DNA of 64,000 nucleotides from Sphingomonas yantingensis (GCF_014199325.1 NZ_JACIJJ010000003.1:434001-498000), one strand, 5' to 3'; positions 8,988 through 22,676 are shown, counted from the first letter of the stretch. The notes: generated by a model not told the origin, from the letters alone. Made by a program: numbers and translations.

Positions 8988-10058
8988 TTACCGGCTAAGG
9001 GCGATCCCGAACCGAGCGTGCGTGTTGCGACGATTATAATCGTCCAGCGCCTCGCCATAGCCGGTGAACACCTGCCCGAAGGCATGGAGGCCAAGGCCCC
9101 AGCCGAGCTGCGCCAGTGGATAGGAAGCGAACAGCTCCCCCGCCCCGCGCCCCGTCCCCGGATTGCCGCGCGCGGTCAGTTGCAGCTTGAGGCCGTCGGT
9201 GCGCCCGATTGCGGCACCCACTTGCCCATAACCCAGATACCGCTCGATATCGCCCGCCACGCCTTGACCGCCGACATAGAACCAGATCTGCGGCGTCACC
9301 TCTGCATACCAGTCGTCGCCGAGGTCGAACTTGCGCGTCACGCGGGCATAGATGCGGTTGACGTCGATCGACCCGACGCTCCCCCGCCCGTTTGAGTCGT
9401 GCGCATAGCCGACCGCGGCGACGGCATCCTGCGTCAGCGGCACTTCGTAGAAGACCTCCGGACTGTAGTTGGTCGAAACGAACGGGCCGGAGGGCAGGTC
9501 GATCCGCCAGAACATCGTCTGCGTGTACGCGAAGCGCAGGCCGTTGAGCGCGCCGTTGGTCTCGAACGGCTGGAAGGCGAAGCTGAACTGCAGCTTCGCG
9601 CCGGCGTCGTTCAGACCGAAGACGCCGTAGGTCGGGCGATAGGGCGTGAAGCGCGAGGCGATGGCCGAGGCGGTGCCGGCGGAGCCCAGCACTTCCTGCT
9701 CGCGCGACGCCTCGATCGCCTCCGCGGCTTCGGCAATGGGGGTGGCGGGCGGCGGCGGCGCGGCCTCGGCCACCGCGACGTCGGCCAGTCGATAGCGCGC
9801 CCGGGCAAAGCCGCCGGCAGGGACCGGCAACAGCGCCGGGCCGTCGCGGTTCAGCCTCAGGCGGCTGCCGTCCGCGGCGGTCACCTCGATCGTGTCGGGC
9901 GCACGCGGGTCGGCGGGTGCCGGCCCCTCATTGGGAAAGAACACGTCCACACCGCCGCGCGCCGCCTCGGCCGAGGCGGGCTGCTGCGGCACGGGGACGA
10001 TCTGCGCCGCGGCGGGTGCTGCGGCGAGGATGGCGGGCAGGATCAGGAAGGAACGCAT
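8988..10058 (-). CDS. pldA: Outer-membrane phospholipase A (PldA/OMPLA family)
   Basis: Outer-membrane phospholipase A1 of 356 residues. A signal peptide ends near residue 19 (APAAAQ). The active-site block YAHDSNGRG places the nucleophilic pair at His220 and Ser222, and NRIYARV supplies the Asn (about 234) that completes the E. coli-type Asn-His-Ser triad. The rest is alternating amphipathic beta-strand sequence ending in an aromatic-poor terminal strand (HARFGIALSR). Compared with E. coli PldA it carries about 130 extra residues after the signal peptide, Ala/Pro-rich in part. The start at 10058 gives the signal peptide directly; an upstream GTG at 10082 is possible. Confidence 0.88.
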   Translation of the reverse strand: MRSFLILPAILAAAPAAAQIVPVPQQPASAEAARGGVDVFFPNEGPAPADPRAPDTIEVTAADGSRLRLNRDGPALLPVPAGGFARARYRLADVAVAEAAPPPPATPIAEAAEAIEASREQEVLGSAGTASAIASRFTPYRPTYGVFGLNDAGAKLQFSFAFQPFETNGALNGLRFAYTQTMFWRIDLPSGPFVSTNYSPEVFYEVPLTQDAVAAVGYAHDSNGRGSVGSIDVNRIYARVTRKFDLGDDWYAEVTPQIWFYVGGQGVAGDIERYLGYGQVGAAIGRTDGLKLQLTARGNPGTGRGAGELFASYPLAQLGWGLGLHAFGQVFTGYGEALDDYNRRNTHARFGIALSR

Positions 10059-10105
10059 CGCGGGAATTAGCCTTGCACGCACATGTGACGGTTTGAGGTG
10101 GCGGG

Positions 10106-10747
10106 TCAGCCGGCCGCCGGCACCGCGGCGGTTGCCGGCCCCACCGGCTTCTCCTCACCGCGCGAATAGGTGCCGGTCAGCACCCCCGCGGCAAGCACGC
10201 GCCCGCTCATCGCCTTGAGCATCGCCGAGCGACTGGGATTGCGCTTGAGGTCGGGTCCTTCGCCCAGCGCGAAAAGCTGGAAGGCGTAGTGGTGGACGCC
10301 GTGGCCGGTCGGCGGATCGGGCGGCAGCCAGCCTTCCGCCAGATAGCTGTTGCGGCCGACATCGCCGCCCTCCCCGCCCTCGCCATCGGCGACGATCGCG
10401 CCTTCCTTCAGCTCGCCGTCACCGGCGGGCAGGTCCCAGACGACCGCATGGACCAGCGGCGACGGCGTCGGCGCGTCGGCATCCTCGACCAGCAGCGCGA
10501 GGCGCACGGCTTCGGCGGGCACACCCGTCCAGAACAGCGGCGGCGACACCCCTTCGCCATCGGCGGTGAACCGCTCAGGCAGCCGCGCGCCGTTGGCAAA
10601 GGCGGGGCTGGCGAGATTGAGCGACGCGAAACTCCCCAGCCCCGGCTGGACGATCGCCAATTTCTCCTCGCCTGCGCGCAGGCCCTTCAGCGCCTTGCCC
10701 AGCCAGCCGGGGACGTGTTCGAGCATGTCAGTGGTCCAGCTTTTCAT
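10106..10747 (-). CDS. YbhB/YbcL-type PEBP family protein
   Basis: Phosphatidylethanolamine-binding-protein-like (Raf-kinase-inhibitor-like) protein of 213 residues with no signal peptide. Both family signatures are present: EDADAPTPSPLVHAVVWDLP (ligand pocket strand) and GHGVHHYAFQLFAL. The biochemical role of bacterial members is unsettled. The first ~35 residues (MKSWTTDMLEHVPGWLGKALKGLRAGE) are typical of the alphaproteobacterial subgroup. Its start overlaps the end of the upstream GST gene by 20 bp, which implies translational coupling. Confidence 0.92.
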   Translation of the reverse strand: MKSWTTDMLEHVPGWLGKALKGLRAGEEKLAIVQPGLGSFASLNLASPAFANGARLPERFTADGEGVSPPLFWTGVPAEAVRLALLVEDADAPTPSPLVHAVVWDLPAGDGELKEGAIVADGEGGEGGDVGRNSYLAEGWLPPDPPTGHGVHHYAFQLFALGEGPDLKRNPSRSAMLKAMSGRVLAAGVLTGTYSRGEEKPVGPATAAVPAAG

Positions 10748-11402
10748 AGTCGGCGTGCGGCGCGATCACTTCCATCCGCTCGGCGAGCAGCGGGCGGAAC
10801 GACGGGCGGCTCTTCATGCCCAGATACCAGCGCTTGGACTGCTCATGGCTTTTCCAGTCGATCCCGCCGAGATAGTCGGCGACCGAAATCTGCGCCGCGG
10901 CGGCGAGATCGGCAAGGCTGATGGTCGATCCCGCCAGCCACTGGCGATGGTCGAGCAGGTAATCGACATAATCGAGATGCGCGACCGCCGCCTTCATTGC
11001 CTCGCGCAGGCGACCTGAATCCGGCGAGGTGCGCAGGACAAGGCGCTTCTCCATGCGCTCGGTCAGCAGCGGGCGCGTGATGTCGCGATAAAAGTGAACG
11101 TCGAACCACGTCACCAGCCGGCGGATCTCGGCGCGGTCGGCGGCGGTACCGTTGATCATCGCCGCCTTGTCGACGGTTTCCTCGAAATATTCGCAGATCG
11201 CCATCGAATCGATCATCGGGCGACCGGGCTTTTCGGCATTCACCATCACCGGCGTCTCGCCCGCCGGGTTCATGTCGAGGAACTCGTCGCGCCGCAGCCA
11301 GGGCGATTCGCGCACCGGCTCGTACCCCACCCCCTTCTCGGCCAGCAGCAGGCGGACCTTGCGCGAGAAGGGGCAGAGCGGGAACTGGTAGAGAAGCCAC
11401 AT
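10728..11402 (-). CDS. Glutathione S-transferase family protein
   Basis: Cytosolic GST-fold protein of 224 residues. The N-terminal thioredoxin-like domain (1-80) carries Cys10-Pro-Phe-Ser13 at the active-site position and the ES/DS-M-A-I glutathione-binding motif (IDSMAICEYFEE). The C-terminal helical domain runs from about residue 90 and includes LADLAAAAQISVADYL. The redox-type CPFS motif suggests a glutaredoxin-like or lignin-type GST rather than a classic conjugating enzyme; the substrate is unknown. It heads a minus-strand run GST, PEBP, PldA, peroxiredoxin, and is divergent from the DUF457-like gene. Confidence 0.93.
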   Translation of the reverse strand: MWLLYQFPLCPFSRKVRLLLAEKGVGYEPVRESPWLRRDEFLDMNPAGETPVMVNAEKPGRPMIDSMAICEYFEETVDKAAMINGTAADRAEIRRLVTWFDVHFYRDITRPLLTERMEKRLVLRTSPDSGRLREAMKAAVAHLDYVDYLLDHRQWLAGSTISLADLAAAAQISVADYLGGIDWKSHEQSKRWYLGMKSRPSFRPLLAERMEVIAPHADYEKLDH

Positions 11403-11446
11403 GCCCGTCTGTTATCGGGGCCGTCACCCAAGGGGAAGAGGCGAGC

Positions 11447-12004
11447 GTGGAAAGCATCATCTGGTTGTCGGGCGCGTGGCTCGTCTCGCGCTGGCGACCT
11501 CACGACGACTTGGCGTGGGCCGCGGGGACGCTGCTCGCCTGCGTGGCGGGCACCACCCTGCCCGATCTCGACTTCGCGCTGATGCTCGCCCACCGGAGCG
11601 CGCTGACGCACAGCGTGCTGCCGATCGTCCTGCTGGCGGCACGGCGCGGCGGGCGGGCGATCGCACCCGGCCTCGCGATCGGGATCGGCATCCATCTGGC
11701 CGCCGACTGCTTTCCCAATGCGATGCGCGGCTATGCGATGATCAAGCTGCCGCTCGCCGGGTCGATCGGGCGCGACGCGTCCTATCTGTGGCTGGCGGCC
11801 AACGCGCTTGCGGCGATGGCAACCGGCATCTTCTGGCTGCCGCGCCCGATCGCCTTCGGCTGGCGGATCGCGTCGCTGATCGGTTGTGCGGGGATCGGCG
11901 CGGCGTATCTGTTCGTCACCGATGGCGGCTGGCCGGCGCTGTCGATCTTCGGCCTCGCCGGATGGCTGGCGGTGCGCCGGCGAAGGGCCGCGCGCACCGC
12001 CTGA
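11447..12004 (+). CDS. DUF457/YdjM-like membrane-bound metal-dependent hydrolase
   Basis: Integral membrane protein of 185 residues with five to six hydrophobic segments. The histidine motifs HRSALTHS (about 50-57) and HLAADCFP, together with PDLDF, are the metal-ligand signature of the YdjM/YbcI (DUF457) family, annotated as inner-membrane metal-dependent hydrolases of unknown substrate. Translation starts at GTG 11447 behind a strong AGGGGAAGAGG. It ends only 3 bp from the convergent gltB stop. The Arg-rich tail is cytoplasmic-type. Confidence 0.82.
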   Translation: MESIIWLSGAWLVSRWRPHDDLAWAAGTLLACVAGTTLPDLDFALMLAHRSALTHSVLPIVLLAARRGGRAIAPGLAIGIGIHLAADCFPNAMRGYAMIKLPLAGSIGRDASYLWLAANALAAMATGIFWLPRPIAFGWRIASLIGCAGIGAAYLFVTDGGWPALSIFGLAGWLAVRRRRAARTA

Positions 12005-12007
12005 CCG

Positions 12008-16528
<4,521 letters not shown>

Positions 16529-16574
16529 TTCATCGTCTCCAATCGCGCGGGGGCGATCGCAAAAATCCATCAGA

Positions 16575-18017
16575 TCAGGCGGCGACCTTTGCCGCCTTAG
16601 CCTTGGCGCGGAGCCAGGCGTGCATCCGGTCAGCGACGTCGCGGCCGTCGCGGATCGCCCAGACGACGAGGCTTGCGCCGCGCACGATGTCGCCGGCGGC
16701 GAACACGCCGTCGAGGCTGGTCATCATCGACTTGTTGTCGACGCGCAGCGTCCCCCAGCGATTGACGCCGAGTTCGGGCGCACCGAACATCGCCGGCAGG
16801 TCCTCGGGGTCGAAGCCCAGCGCCTTGATGACGAGGTCGGCGCGAAGCGTCTCCTCGCTGCCCGGATCGGGTTCGGGGGCGCGGCGGCCGCTAGCGTCAG
16901 GGGCGCCGAGGCGCATCTTCGTCACGCGCACGCCGGCGACATGCCCCTCGGCCGCCGCCTCGAACCCCTCGGGCGCGGCGAGCCACACGAACTCGACGCC
17001 CTCTTCCTCGGCATTCGCGACTTCGCGCTGGCTGCCGGGCATGTTGGCGCGGTCGCGGCGATAGAGGCACTTCACCGACTTCGCGCCCTGCCGCACCGCG
17101 GTCCGCACGCAGTCCATCGCGGTGTCGCCGCCGCCGATCACCACCACGTCCTTGCCCGCCGCATTCAGGCTGCCGTCGTCCCAGGCCGCAACCTCATCGC
17201 CGAAGCTCTTGCGGTTCGAGGTGATGAGATAATCAAGCGCGTCGACCACGCCGCCCGATCCGACGCCCGGTGCCTTGATCGCGCGCGGCTTGTAGACGCC
17301 CGTCGCGATCAGGATCGCATCGTGGCGCGAGCGCAGTTCGTCGAGCGTCGCGTCGCGGCCGACCTCGAACCCCTCGTGAAAGACGATGCCGCCCGCCTTC
17401 AGCCGATCGACCCGGCGCGTGACGACGTGCTTCTCCAGCTTGAAGCCGGGGATGCCATAGGTCAGCAGCCCGCCCGCGCGGTCGTGCCGGTCGTAGACGT
17501 GCACCTCATAGCCCGCGACGCGCAGATACTCGGCGGTCGTCAGCCCCGCCGGCCCCGCGCCGATCACGCCCACCGACTGCCCGCGCGCACGGCCGGGCAC
17601 CAGCGGCTCGACCCAGCCCTCTTCCCAGGCGGTGTCGGTGATGTACTTCTCGACCGATCCGATCGTCACCGATCCGTGGCCGGAGAACTCGATCACGCAA
17701 TTGCCCTCGCACAGCCGGTCCTGTGGACAGATGCGGCCGCAGATCTCGGGCATGGTCGAGGTGCTGTTCGACAGCTCGTACGCTTCGCGCAGCCGCCCCT
17801 CGGCGGTCAGGCGTAGCCAATCTGGGATGTGGTTGTGCAGCGGGCAGTGCACCGAGCAATAGGGCACGCCGCACTGCGAGCACCGCCCCGCCTGCTCACC
17901 CGCCTTGGGCGGCGCGAAACGGTCGGCGATCTCGCGGAAGTCGCGGTTGCGGTCGTCGGCAGCGCGTTTCGACGGATAGTCCTGCGCGGTCCCGACAAAC
18001 TTCAACGTGGCATTCAT
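16575..18017 (-). CDS. gltD: Glutamate synthase (NADPH) small subunit
   Basis: GOGAT beta subunit of 480 residues that passes electrons from NADPH through FAD to the large subunit. The N-terminal cysteine clusters CSQCGVPYCSVHCP and CGRICPQDRLCEGNC bind the two [4Fe-4S] centres. FAD binding is GAGPAGLTTAEYL and NADPH binding GGGDTAMDCV; the C-terminal DGVFAAGDIVRGASLVVWAI completes the FAD site. ATG 18017 follows GAGGGA at 7 nt. It precedes gltB by 46 bp. The 161 bp upstream, to the uppP stop, is AT-rich and is the likely promoter region for gltDB. Confidence 0.98.
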   Translation of the reverse strand: MNATLKFVGTAQDYPSKRAADDRNRDFREIADRFAPPKAGEQAGRCSQCGVPYCSVHCPLHNHIPDWLRLTAEGRLREAYELSNSTSTMPEICGRICPQDRLCEGNCVIEFSGHGSVTIGSVEKYITDTAWEEGWVEPLVPGRARGQSVGVIGAGPAGLTTAEYLRVAGYEVHVYDRHDRAGGLLTYGIPGFKLEKHVVTRRVDRLKAGGIVFHEGFEVGRDATLDELRSRHDAILIATGVYKPRAIKAPGVGSGGVVDALDYLITSNRKSFGDEVAAWDDGSLNAAGKDVVVIGGGDTAMDCVRTAVRQGAKSVKCLYRRDRANMPGSQREVANAEEEGVEFVWLAAPEGFEAAAEGHVAGVRVTKMRLGAPDASGRRAPEPDPGSEETLRADLVIKALGFDPEDLPAMFGAPELGVNRWGTLRVDNKSMMTSLDGVFAAGDIVRGASLVVWAIRDGRDVADRMHAWLRAKAKAAKVAA

Positions 18018-18178
18018 GGCGCGTCCCTCACGGTTCGAGGGCGCGTATAATTTCACCAAAGCTCGCTGTCACGCACAAAACGGCACTTGAGGCAGCTATG
18101 CTTACCTAATTAGTTTTCCGGCCTGTGTCACGCTTGGGTCAGCTTTGCCCGTCCATCCTTAATAGGACCAATACGGCC

Positions 18179-18979
18179 CTACCTCGCCAGCAGCCAGATC
18201 AGCGCCGCGCTGCCCGCCACGATCCGATACCAGGCAAACGGCGCAAAGCCGTAGCGCGAGACCAGCGCGACGAACGCCTTGACCACCAGCAGCGCGACGA
18301 CGAACGCCACCGCGAAGCCGATCGCGATTGCGTGCAGGTCGTCGAAGCTGAGCATCGCGCGGTCCTTGTAAAGCGCATAGGCCGTCGCCGCGGTCATCGT
18401 CGGCACGGCGAGGAAGAAGCTGAACTCCGCGGCTGTCTTGCGCTCGACGCCCATCAGCAGCGCACCCATGATCGTCGCGCCCGACCGGCTGACGCCCGGC
18501 ACCATCGCCATGCACTGGACGACACCGATCGTCGCGGCGATGCCGAGCGGCATCCCCTCGACGCTGTTCACCCGGACGCGCTTCACCATCCGCTCGATGA
18601 GGAGGATCGCGACGCCGCCGACGATCAGCGCGACCGCGACGATCACCGGCGTCTGCATCGCCGCCCGCACCGCGTCATAGGCGACGACGCCGATGACGAG
18701 CGCCGGTGCGAACCCGATCAGGATGTTGCGCACGAACCGCCACGCATCGGGCCGCCCGGCGATCATCCCGGTACCGACGTTCCAGAACCGCCGCCAATAG
18801 ATGACCAGCACCGCCAGGATCGCGCCGAGCTGGATCGCGATCTTGAACGCCACCGAACTGGCATCGTTGAACCCGAGCAACTCGCCCGCAAGGATGAGGT
18901 GGCCGGTCGATGATACCGGCAGAAACTCGGTCAGACCCTCGATCGCCCCCAAGAGGAGGACCGTCAGCAACTCGCCCAT
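18179..18979 (-). CDS. uppP: Undecaprenyl-diphosphatase UppP/BacA
   Basis: Integral inner-membrane phosphatase of 266 residues that regenerates undecaprenyl phosphate for peptidoglycan and other envelope polymers and gives bacitracin tolerance. The two diagnostic motifs are present: EGLTEFLPVSSTGHL (about 14-28, catalytic Glu and the PVSSTGH loop) and PGVSRSGAT (about 158-166), embedded in about eight hydrophobic helices. It lies 43 bp downstream of the NDUFA9-like gene on the same strand. Confidence 0.97.
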   Translation of the reverse strand: MGELLTVLLLGAIEGLTEFLPVSSTGHLILAGELLGFNDASSVAFKIAIQLGAILAVLVIYWRRFWNVGTGMIAGRPDAWRFVRNILIGFAPALVIGVVAYDAVRAAMQTPVIVAVALIVGGVAILLIERMVKRVRVNSVEGMPLGIAATIGVVQCMAMVPGVSRSGATIMGALLMGVERKTAAEFSFFLAVPTMTAATAYALYKDRAMLSFDDLHAIAIGFAVAFVVALLVVKAFVALVSRYGFAPFAWYRIVAGSAALIWLLAR

Positions 18980-19022
18980 GCAATCCCCCGCCGGCGTTGG
19001 TCGTCAGTAATTCGCTTACCGG

Positions 19023-19961
19023 TCAGACCGGTTGTTTCGTCTGGCCAAACCGACCCTGGCGGCGATAGAGCACCAGCCAGCCGGGCGCGACCGCGGCCAT
19101 CGGCGTCGGCGCGATGCCGAACGTCTCGAACCCCGCCGCCCCGTTCGCCACGACATTGTCGCGCTGGAGCATCAGCCACTGGTCGCGCGTGATCGGCGCA
19201 CCGGGCAGCTTGCCGAGGCTCGCCAGCGCCGAACCCGCGAAATCGGGCAGCGGCGCGAAGATCTTGTCCCGCCCCGTCGCCTCGGCGATCCAGCGGTGAA
19301 GGTCGAGCATCGTCAACACGTCAGGGCCGCCGAGCTCATAGGTATGGCCGCCATGCGCCTTCGGATCGGTGAGCGAAGCTGCCGCCGCACGCGCCACGTC
19401 GACGACGTGCACCGGCTGGAACTGCGCATCCGGCTTCAGCACCGGGATCACCGGCAGCGGGCTGGCGATCATCGCGGCGAAGCGATTGACGAACTGGTCC
19501 TCGCGCCCGAACACGATCGAGGGGCGCAGGATCGTGGCGCCCGGGAATGCGGCCTTCACCGCCGCCTCCCCCTCGGCCTTGCTTCGGCCGTAGTGCGAGG
19601 GGCTGGCCGGATCGGCGCCGATCGCGGAGATGTGGACGAGCGCCCCCACCCCCGCCGCGGCGGCGGCTTCCGCCACCAGCCGCGCGCCGTCGACCTGGAT
19701 GCGCTGATAGTCGGTGAAGGTGCCGACCAGATTGACCACCGCATCCGCGCCGTCCACCGCCCGCGCGATCGTGTCCGGCCGCTTGATGTCGGTGCCGACG
19801 AACTGCACCTGGCCGAGGCCGCCCAGCGGCTTCAGGAAAAAGGCACGGCGCGGGTCGCGCTGGGCGATGCGCACGCGCGCGCCCGCCGCCATCAGTTCCT
19901 GGGCCACATAGCGGCCGACGAACCCGCCGCCGCCGATAAGGGTGATGAGCTTGTCGCGCAT
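19023..19961 (-). CDS. NDUFA9-like NAD(P)-binding protein (atypical SDR)
   Basis: Atypical extended short-chain dehydrogenase of 312 residues, the complex-I NDUFA9-like group found in alphaproteobacteria. The dinucleotide loop GGGGFVGRYV is at about residues 9-18; VNLVGTF, HISAIGADPASPSHYGRSKAEGE and LRPSIVFGRED match the family. The usual catalytic Tyr-Lys arrangement is weak, so a structural or assembly role is as likely as catalysis. The ATG at 19961 places the Rossmann loop at the normal distance from the N-terminus. The upstream 155 bp are shared with the divergent tRNA-Leu promoter. Confidence 0.92.
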   Translation of the reverse strand: MRDKLITLIGGGGFVGRYVAQELMAAGARVRIAQRDPRRAFFLKPLGGLGQVQFVGTDIKRPDTIARAVDGADAVVNLVGTFTDYQRIQVDGARLVAEAAAAAGVGALVHISAIGADPASPSHYGRSKAEGEAAVKAAFPGATILRPSIVFGREDQFVNRFAAMIASPLPVIPVLKPDAQFQPVHVVDVARAAAASLTDPKAHGGHTYELGGPDVLTMLDLHRWIAEATGRDKIFAPLPDFAGSALASLGKLPGAPITRDQWLMLQRDNVVANGAAGFETFGIAPTPMAAVAPGWLVLYRRQGRFGQTKQPV

Positions 19962-20070
19962 GGTCTTGGAAACTGCCTTTCGAACCCGGTCGTTCGCGGC
20001 CCGCAATGCCGCGTCGCAACGGAAACGGCAAGTCGTCAGCAAGGCTCCGCATTTTTCCGCCGAAAGTGCG

Positions 20071-20099
20071 TTGACAACCCCGCGGCCCCTCCCCTAGAG
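20071..20099 (+). promoter_or_regulatory. Sigma-70-type promoter of tRNA-Leu
   Basis: TTGACA at 20071-20076 and CTAGAG at 20094-20099 are separated by 17 bp, and the -10 ends 17 bp before the mature tRNA 5' end. The perfect -35 hexamer and GC-rich spacer fit a strong stable-RNA promoter. Confidence 0.65.
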
Positions 20100-20116
20100 G
20101 CGCCGGCCTACCCCGT

Positions 20117-20203
20117 GCCCAGATGGCGGAATTGGTAGACGCACCAGCTTCAGGTGCTGGCGCTCGCAAGGGCGTGGAGGTTCGAGTCCTCTTCTGGGCA
20201 CCA
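20117..20203 (+). tRNA. tRNA-Leu (anticodon CAG)
   Basis: An 87-nt class II tRNA. The acceptor arms GCCCAGA (20117-20123) and TCTGGGC (20193-20199) pair perfectly, with discriminator A and an encoded CCA. The D arm contains TTGGTAGAC. The anticodon stem-loop CCAGC-TTCAGGT-GCTGG reads CAG (leucine CUG codon). The extra arm is long, and the T arm contains GGTTCGAGTCC. Confidence 0.97.
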
Positions 20204-20465
20204 CTCTCTCCGCATTGAAAAAAATGCAGGGGGATCGTCGGAAAGGCGGTCCCTGGAGAGCGGCCTTACGGCGAACAGGCCTCTGAAAGCTACGATCCAG
20301 ACTTCGGCCATCCATTGGGTGGCCCGACCGTTGTCGCCATAATACCAGAACGCGCTATCGTGCCGATGCTTTCGGGCGCTGGGGAGCGACCTCTCATCCG
20401 TTCGCAAGCCGGAATGGAAAGGCCGCCGAGCCGCCTTCTTGGCTTGGCAAGATGGGAGAGTCGAT

Positions 20466-22037
20466 ATGAACCCGGGCTCAAGGTATCTCCGCCCCCTCGC
20501 CATCGTGGCTGCGTCGCTTGCACTCGCGATGCCGGGCGCGGCGCGGCTGCCGCCGCAGGTCGATGCCGTCGCCAGCCCGGCGGATCGCTACCGCGCGCTG
20601 TTCGAGGCAGTGCAGATGCGTCGGCTGTTCGCCGATGGAAAGGCGTTCGTCGATGCCGTGCCGCGCCGCCCGGTCGCGCGCATCATGGCCGACTATCGCG
20701 CCCGGCGCGACTGGAGCGACGAGGCGCTCAAGGCCTTCGTGCTCGCCAATTTCGAGGTGCCCGACGACGATCCGCCCGCGGTGCGGCCGATCCAGGGACC
20801 GACGCGGCCGCTGACGCAGCACATCCGCGCCCTGTGGGATACGCTCGCCCGCCCACCTGTGGTGCCGGTGCCGGGATCGTCGGCGCTTCGCTTCGACGGG
20901 CGTCATGTCGTCCCCGGCGGCCGGTTCCGCGAGATTTATTACTGGGACAGCTATTTCACGATGCTGGGCCTCAAGGTCGACGGCCGCCGCGACCTGATCG
21001 AGGGGATGATCGACGGCTTCGTCGGTCTGGTCGGTCGGCACGGCCATGTGCCGAACGGCGCACGCAGCTATTATCTCAGCCGGTCGCAGCCGCCCTTTCT
21101 CTACGCGATGATGGACCTCTCCGACGCGGCCGCACCGGCGGTCCTCGGCCGGCGGCTCGATGCGCTCATCGCCGAGCATGGCTATTGGATGCGCGGCGGG
21201 CGGACAGTGCGGATGCCCGACGGCGCGGTGCTCAACCGCTATTGGGACGATCGCGAGACGCCGCGCGACGAAAGCTGGCGCGAGGACGTGCTGACCGCGC
21301 GTTCCAGCGGGCGTCCGGCGAAGACCGTCTATCGCGACCTGCGCGCCGGGGCCGAGAGCGGTTGGGACTTTTCCTCGCGCTGGCTGGCCGACGGACGGAC
21401 GCTGGCGACGATCGACACGACCGCGATCGTGCCCGTCGACCTCAACAGCCTTCTCTTTGGCATGGAGCAGGCGATCGCCCGCCGCTGCGCCGCGCTGAAG
21501 CGCCCGTGTGCCGAGCCCTTCGCCGCGCGCGCCGATGCGCGACGCCGCGCGGTCGAGCGCTGGCTTTGGAACGAGGCAGAGGGTCGCTACGGCGATTTCG
21601 ACACCTCGACCCGTGCGATCCGCCCCGGCGTGACCGCGGCGACCGCCTATCCGCTGTTCGCGCGGCTCGCCACTCCTGCCCGCGCCGCGCGCGTCGCCGT
21701 GACGATCGAAAGCAAGCTGATCGCCCCCGGCGGGCTTCGCACCACGCTGGTCGAGACGGGCCAGCAATGGGATGCGCCCAATGGCTGGGCGCCGCTGCAA
21801 TGGGTCGCCGCGGACGGGCTTGCGAATTACGGCGAGGACCGCCGCGCCCGTCGCATCGCCGCCGCCTGGGTCGCCACGGTTCGCCGCGGCTATGCCTCAA
21901 GCGGGAAGCTGGTGGAGAAATACGATGTCGAGGCGGTGCGCCCCGGCGGCGGCGGCGAGTACCCGCTGCAGGACGGGTTCGGCTGGACCAATGGTGTGAC
22001 GCAGGCGATGATCGCGCGCTGGAACCTGCGCGACTGA
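20466..22037 (+). CDS. treA: Secreted trehalase (GH37)
   Basis: Periplasmic trehalase of 523 residues that hydrolyses trehalose to two glucose. A signal peptide ends near residue 26. Both GH37 signatures are visible: PGGRFREIYYWDSYF at 150-164 and QWDAPNGW near residue 435. The segment RARAGAESGWDFSSRW (written here as RAGAESGWDFSSRW) contains the catalytic-acid region, and PGGGGEYPLQDGFGWTNG the C-terminal region. ATG 20466 follows GGGAG. The gene lies 260 bp after the tRNA and 69 bp before the fecI-type sigma gene in the same direction, so it may be part of that carbohydrate locus. No regulatory site was recognised in the 20204-20465 gap. Confidence 0.96.
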   Translation: MNPGSRYLRPLAIVAASLALAMPGAARLPPQVDAVASPADRYRALFEAVQMRRLFADGKAFVDAVPRRPVARIMADYRARRDWSDEALKAFVLANFEVPDDDPPAVRPIQGPTRPLTQHIRALWDTLARPPVVPVPGSSALRFDGRHVVPGGRFREIYYWDSYFTMLGLKVDGRRDLIEGMIDGFVGLVGRHGHVPNGARSYYLSRSQPPFLYAMMDLSDAAAPAVLGRRLDALIAEHGYWMRGGRTVRMPDGAVLNRYWDDRETPRDESWREDVLTARSSGRPAKTVYRDLRAGAESGWDFSSRWLADGRTLATIDTTAIVPVDLNSLLFGMEQAIARRCAALKRPCAEPFAARADARRRAVERWLWNEAEGRYGDFDTSTRAIRPGVTAATAYPLFARLATPARAARVAVTIESKLIAPGGLRTTLVETGQQWDAPNGWAPLQWVAADGLANYGEDRRARRIAAAWVATVRRGYASSGKLVEKYDVEAVRPGGGGEYPLQDGFGWTNGVTQAMIARWNLRD

Positions 22038-22106
22038 CGCTGCCAATCCGAGGGGGCCACATCCTTTCCGTGACGGAACTGCGCCGCTGGGGCATCATGG
22101 GTAGGC

Positions 22107-22676
22107 ATGTCACGGTCCGTCGCCGATCATGAGCGTCCCGCCTGGGTCGCACGCCACATCCTGCCGCACGAAGCCGCGCTTCGCGCGTGGCTGCGCGGCG
22201 CGTTTCCGGGGTGCGATACCGACGACCTCGTGCAGGAAAGCTATTGCCGCATCGCCTCGGTCACGGACCTCGCCGCCATCGACGATCCGCGCCGCTACCT
22301 GTTCCAGACCGCGCGCAACCTGGCGCTGAGCGACGTGCGCCGCGCCAAGATCGTGCGGATCGAGGCGGTAGGGTCGACTGCGGACCTGGAGGACGCACTC
22401 GCCGACGATCGCTCGCCCGAGCGGATCACCGCCGGCCGTGCGCTGCTCGCGCGGGTCGAGGCGCTGATGGACCGCCTGCCCGAGCGCGCGCGCCGGATCG
22501 TCTGGCTCCGCCGGATCGAGGGCCTGTCGCAGCGCGAGATTGCAGCGAAACTGGGCGTCACCGAAACGGTGGTCGAGAACGACGTCTCGCGCAGCCTGCG
22601 CATCGTCATGGCGGGGCTGAGCGAGGACGATCGCGCCGCGCTGCGCCCGAATGGGGGTCGCCGTGGACGGGCGTGA
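22107..22676 (+). CDS. FecI-type ECF sigma factor
   Basis: RNA polymerase sigma factor of 189 residues. Region 2 runs over about 22-90 (LVQESYCRIASV, RRYLFQTARNLALSDVRR) and region 4 over about 120-175, with the helix-turn-helix LSQREIAAKLGVTETVVENDVSR. It is followed by an overlapping fecR gene and a TonB receptor with an STN signalling domain, the standard cell-surface signalling set, so it probably activates the downstream receptor operon. The stop overlaps fecR by 26 bp. Confidence 0.94.
   Translation: MSRSVADHERPAWVARHILPHEAALRAWLRGAFPGCDTDDLVQESYCRIASVTDLAAIDDPRRYLFQTARNLALSDVRRAKIVRIEAVGSTADLEDALADDRSPERITAGRALLARVEALMDRLPERARRIVWLRRIEGLSQREIAAKLGVTETVVENDVSRSLRIVMAGLSEDDRAALRPNGGRRGRA

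Noticed and set aside
16529..16570. Upstream in-frame start for gltB (MDFCDRPRAIG)
   Set aside because: No ribosome site, leaves 4 bp after gltD, and would put extra residues before the normal propeptide.
20117..20203. tRNA-Leu as an integration site for a genomic island
   Set aside because: No copy of the tRNA 3' end, integrase gene or foreign-looking composition was seen on either side; the downstream carbohydrate locus looks native.
20212..20227. GCATT/AATGC mini-stem after the tRNA as a terminator
   Set aside because: Five-bp AT-rich stem with the A run in the loop and no T tract following; not convincing.
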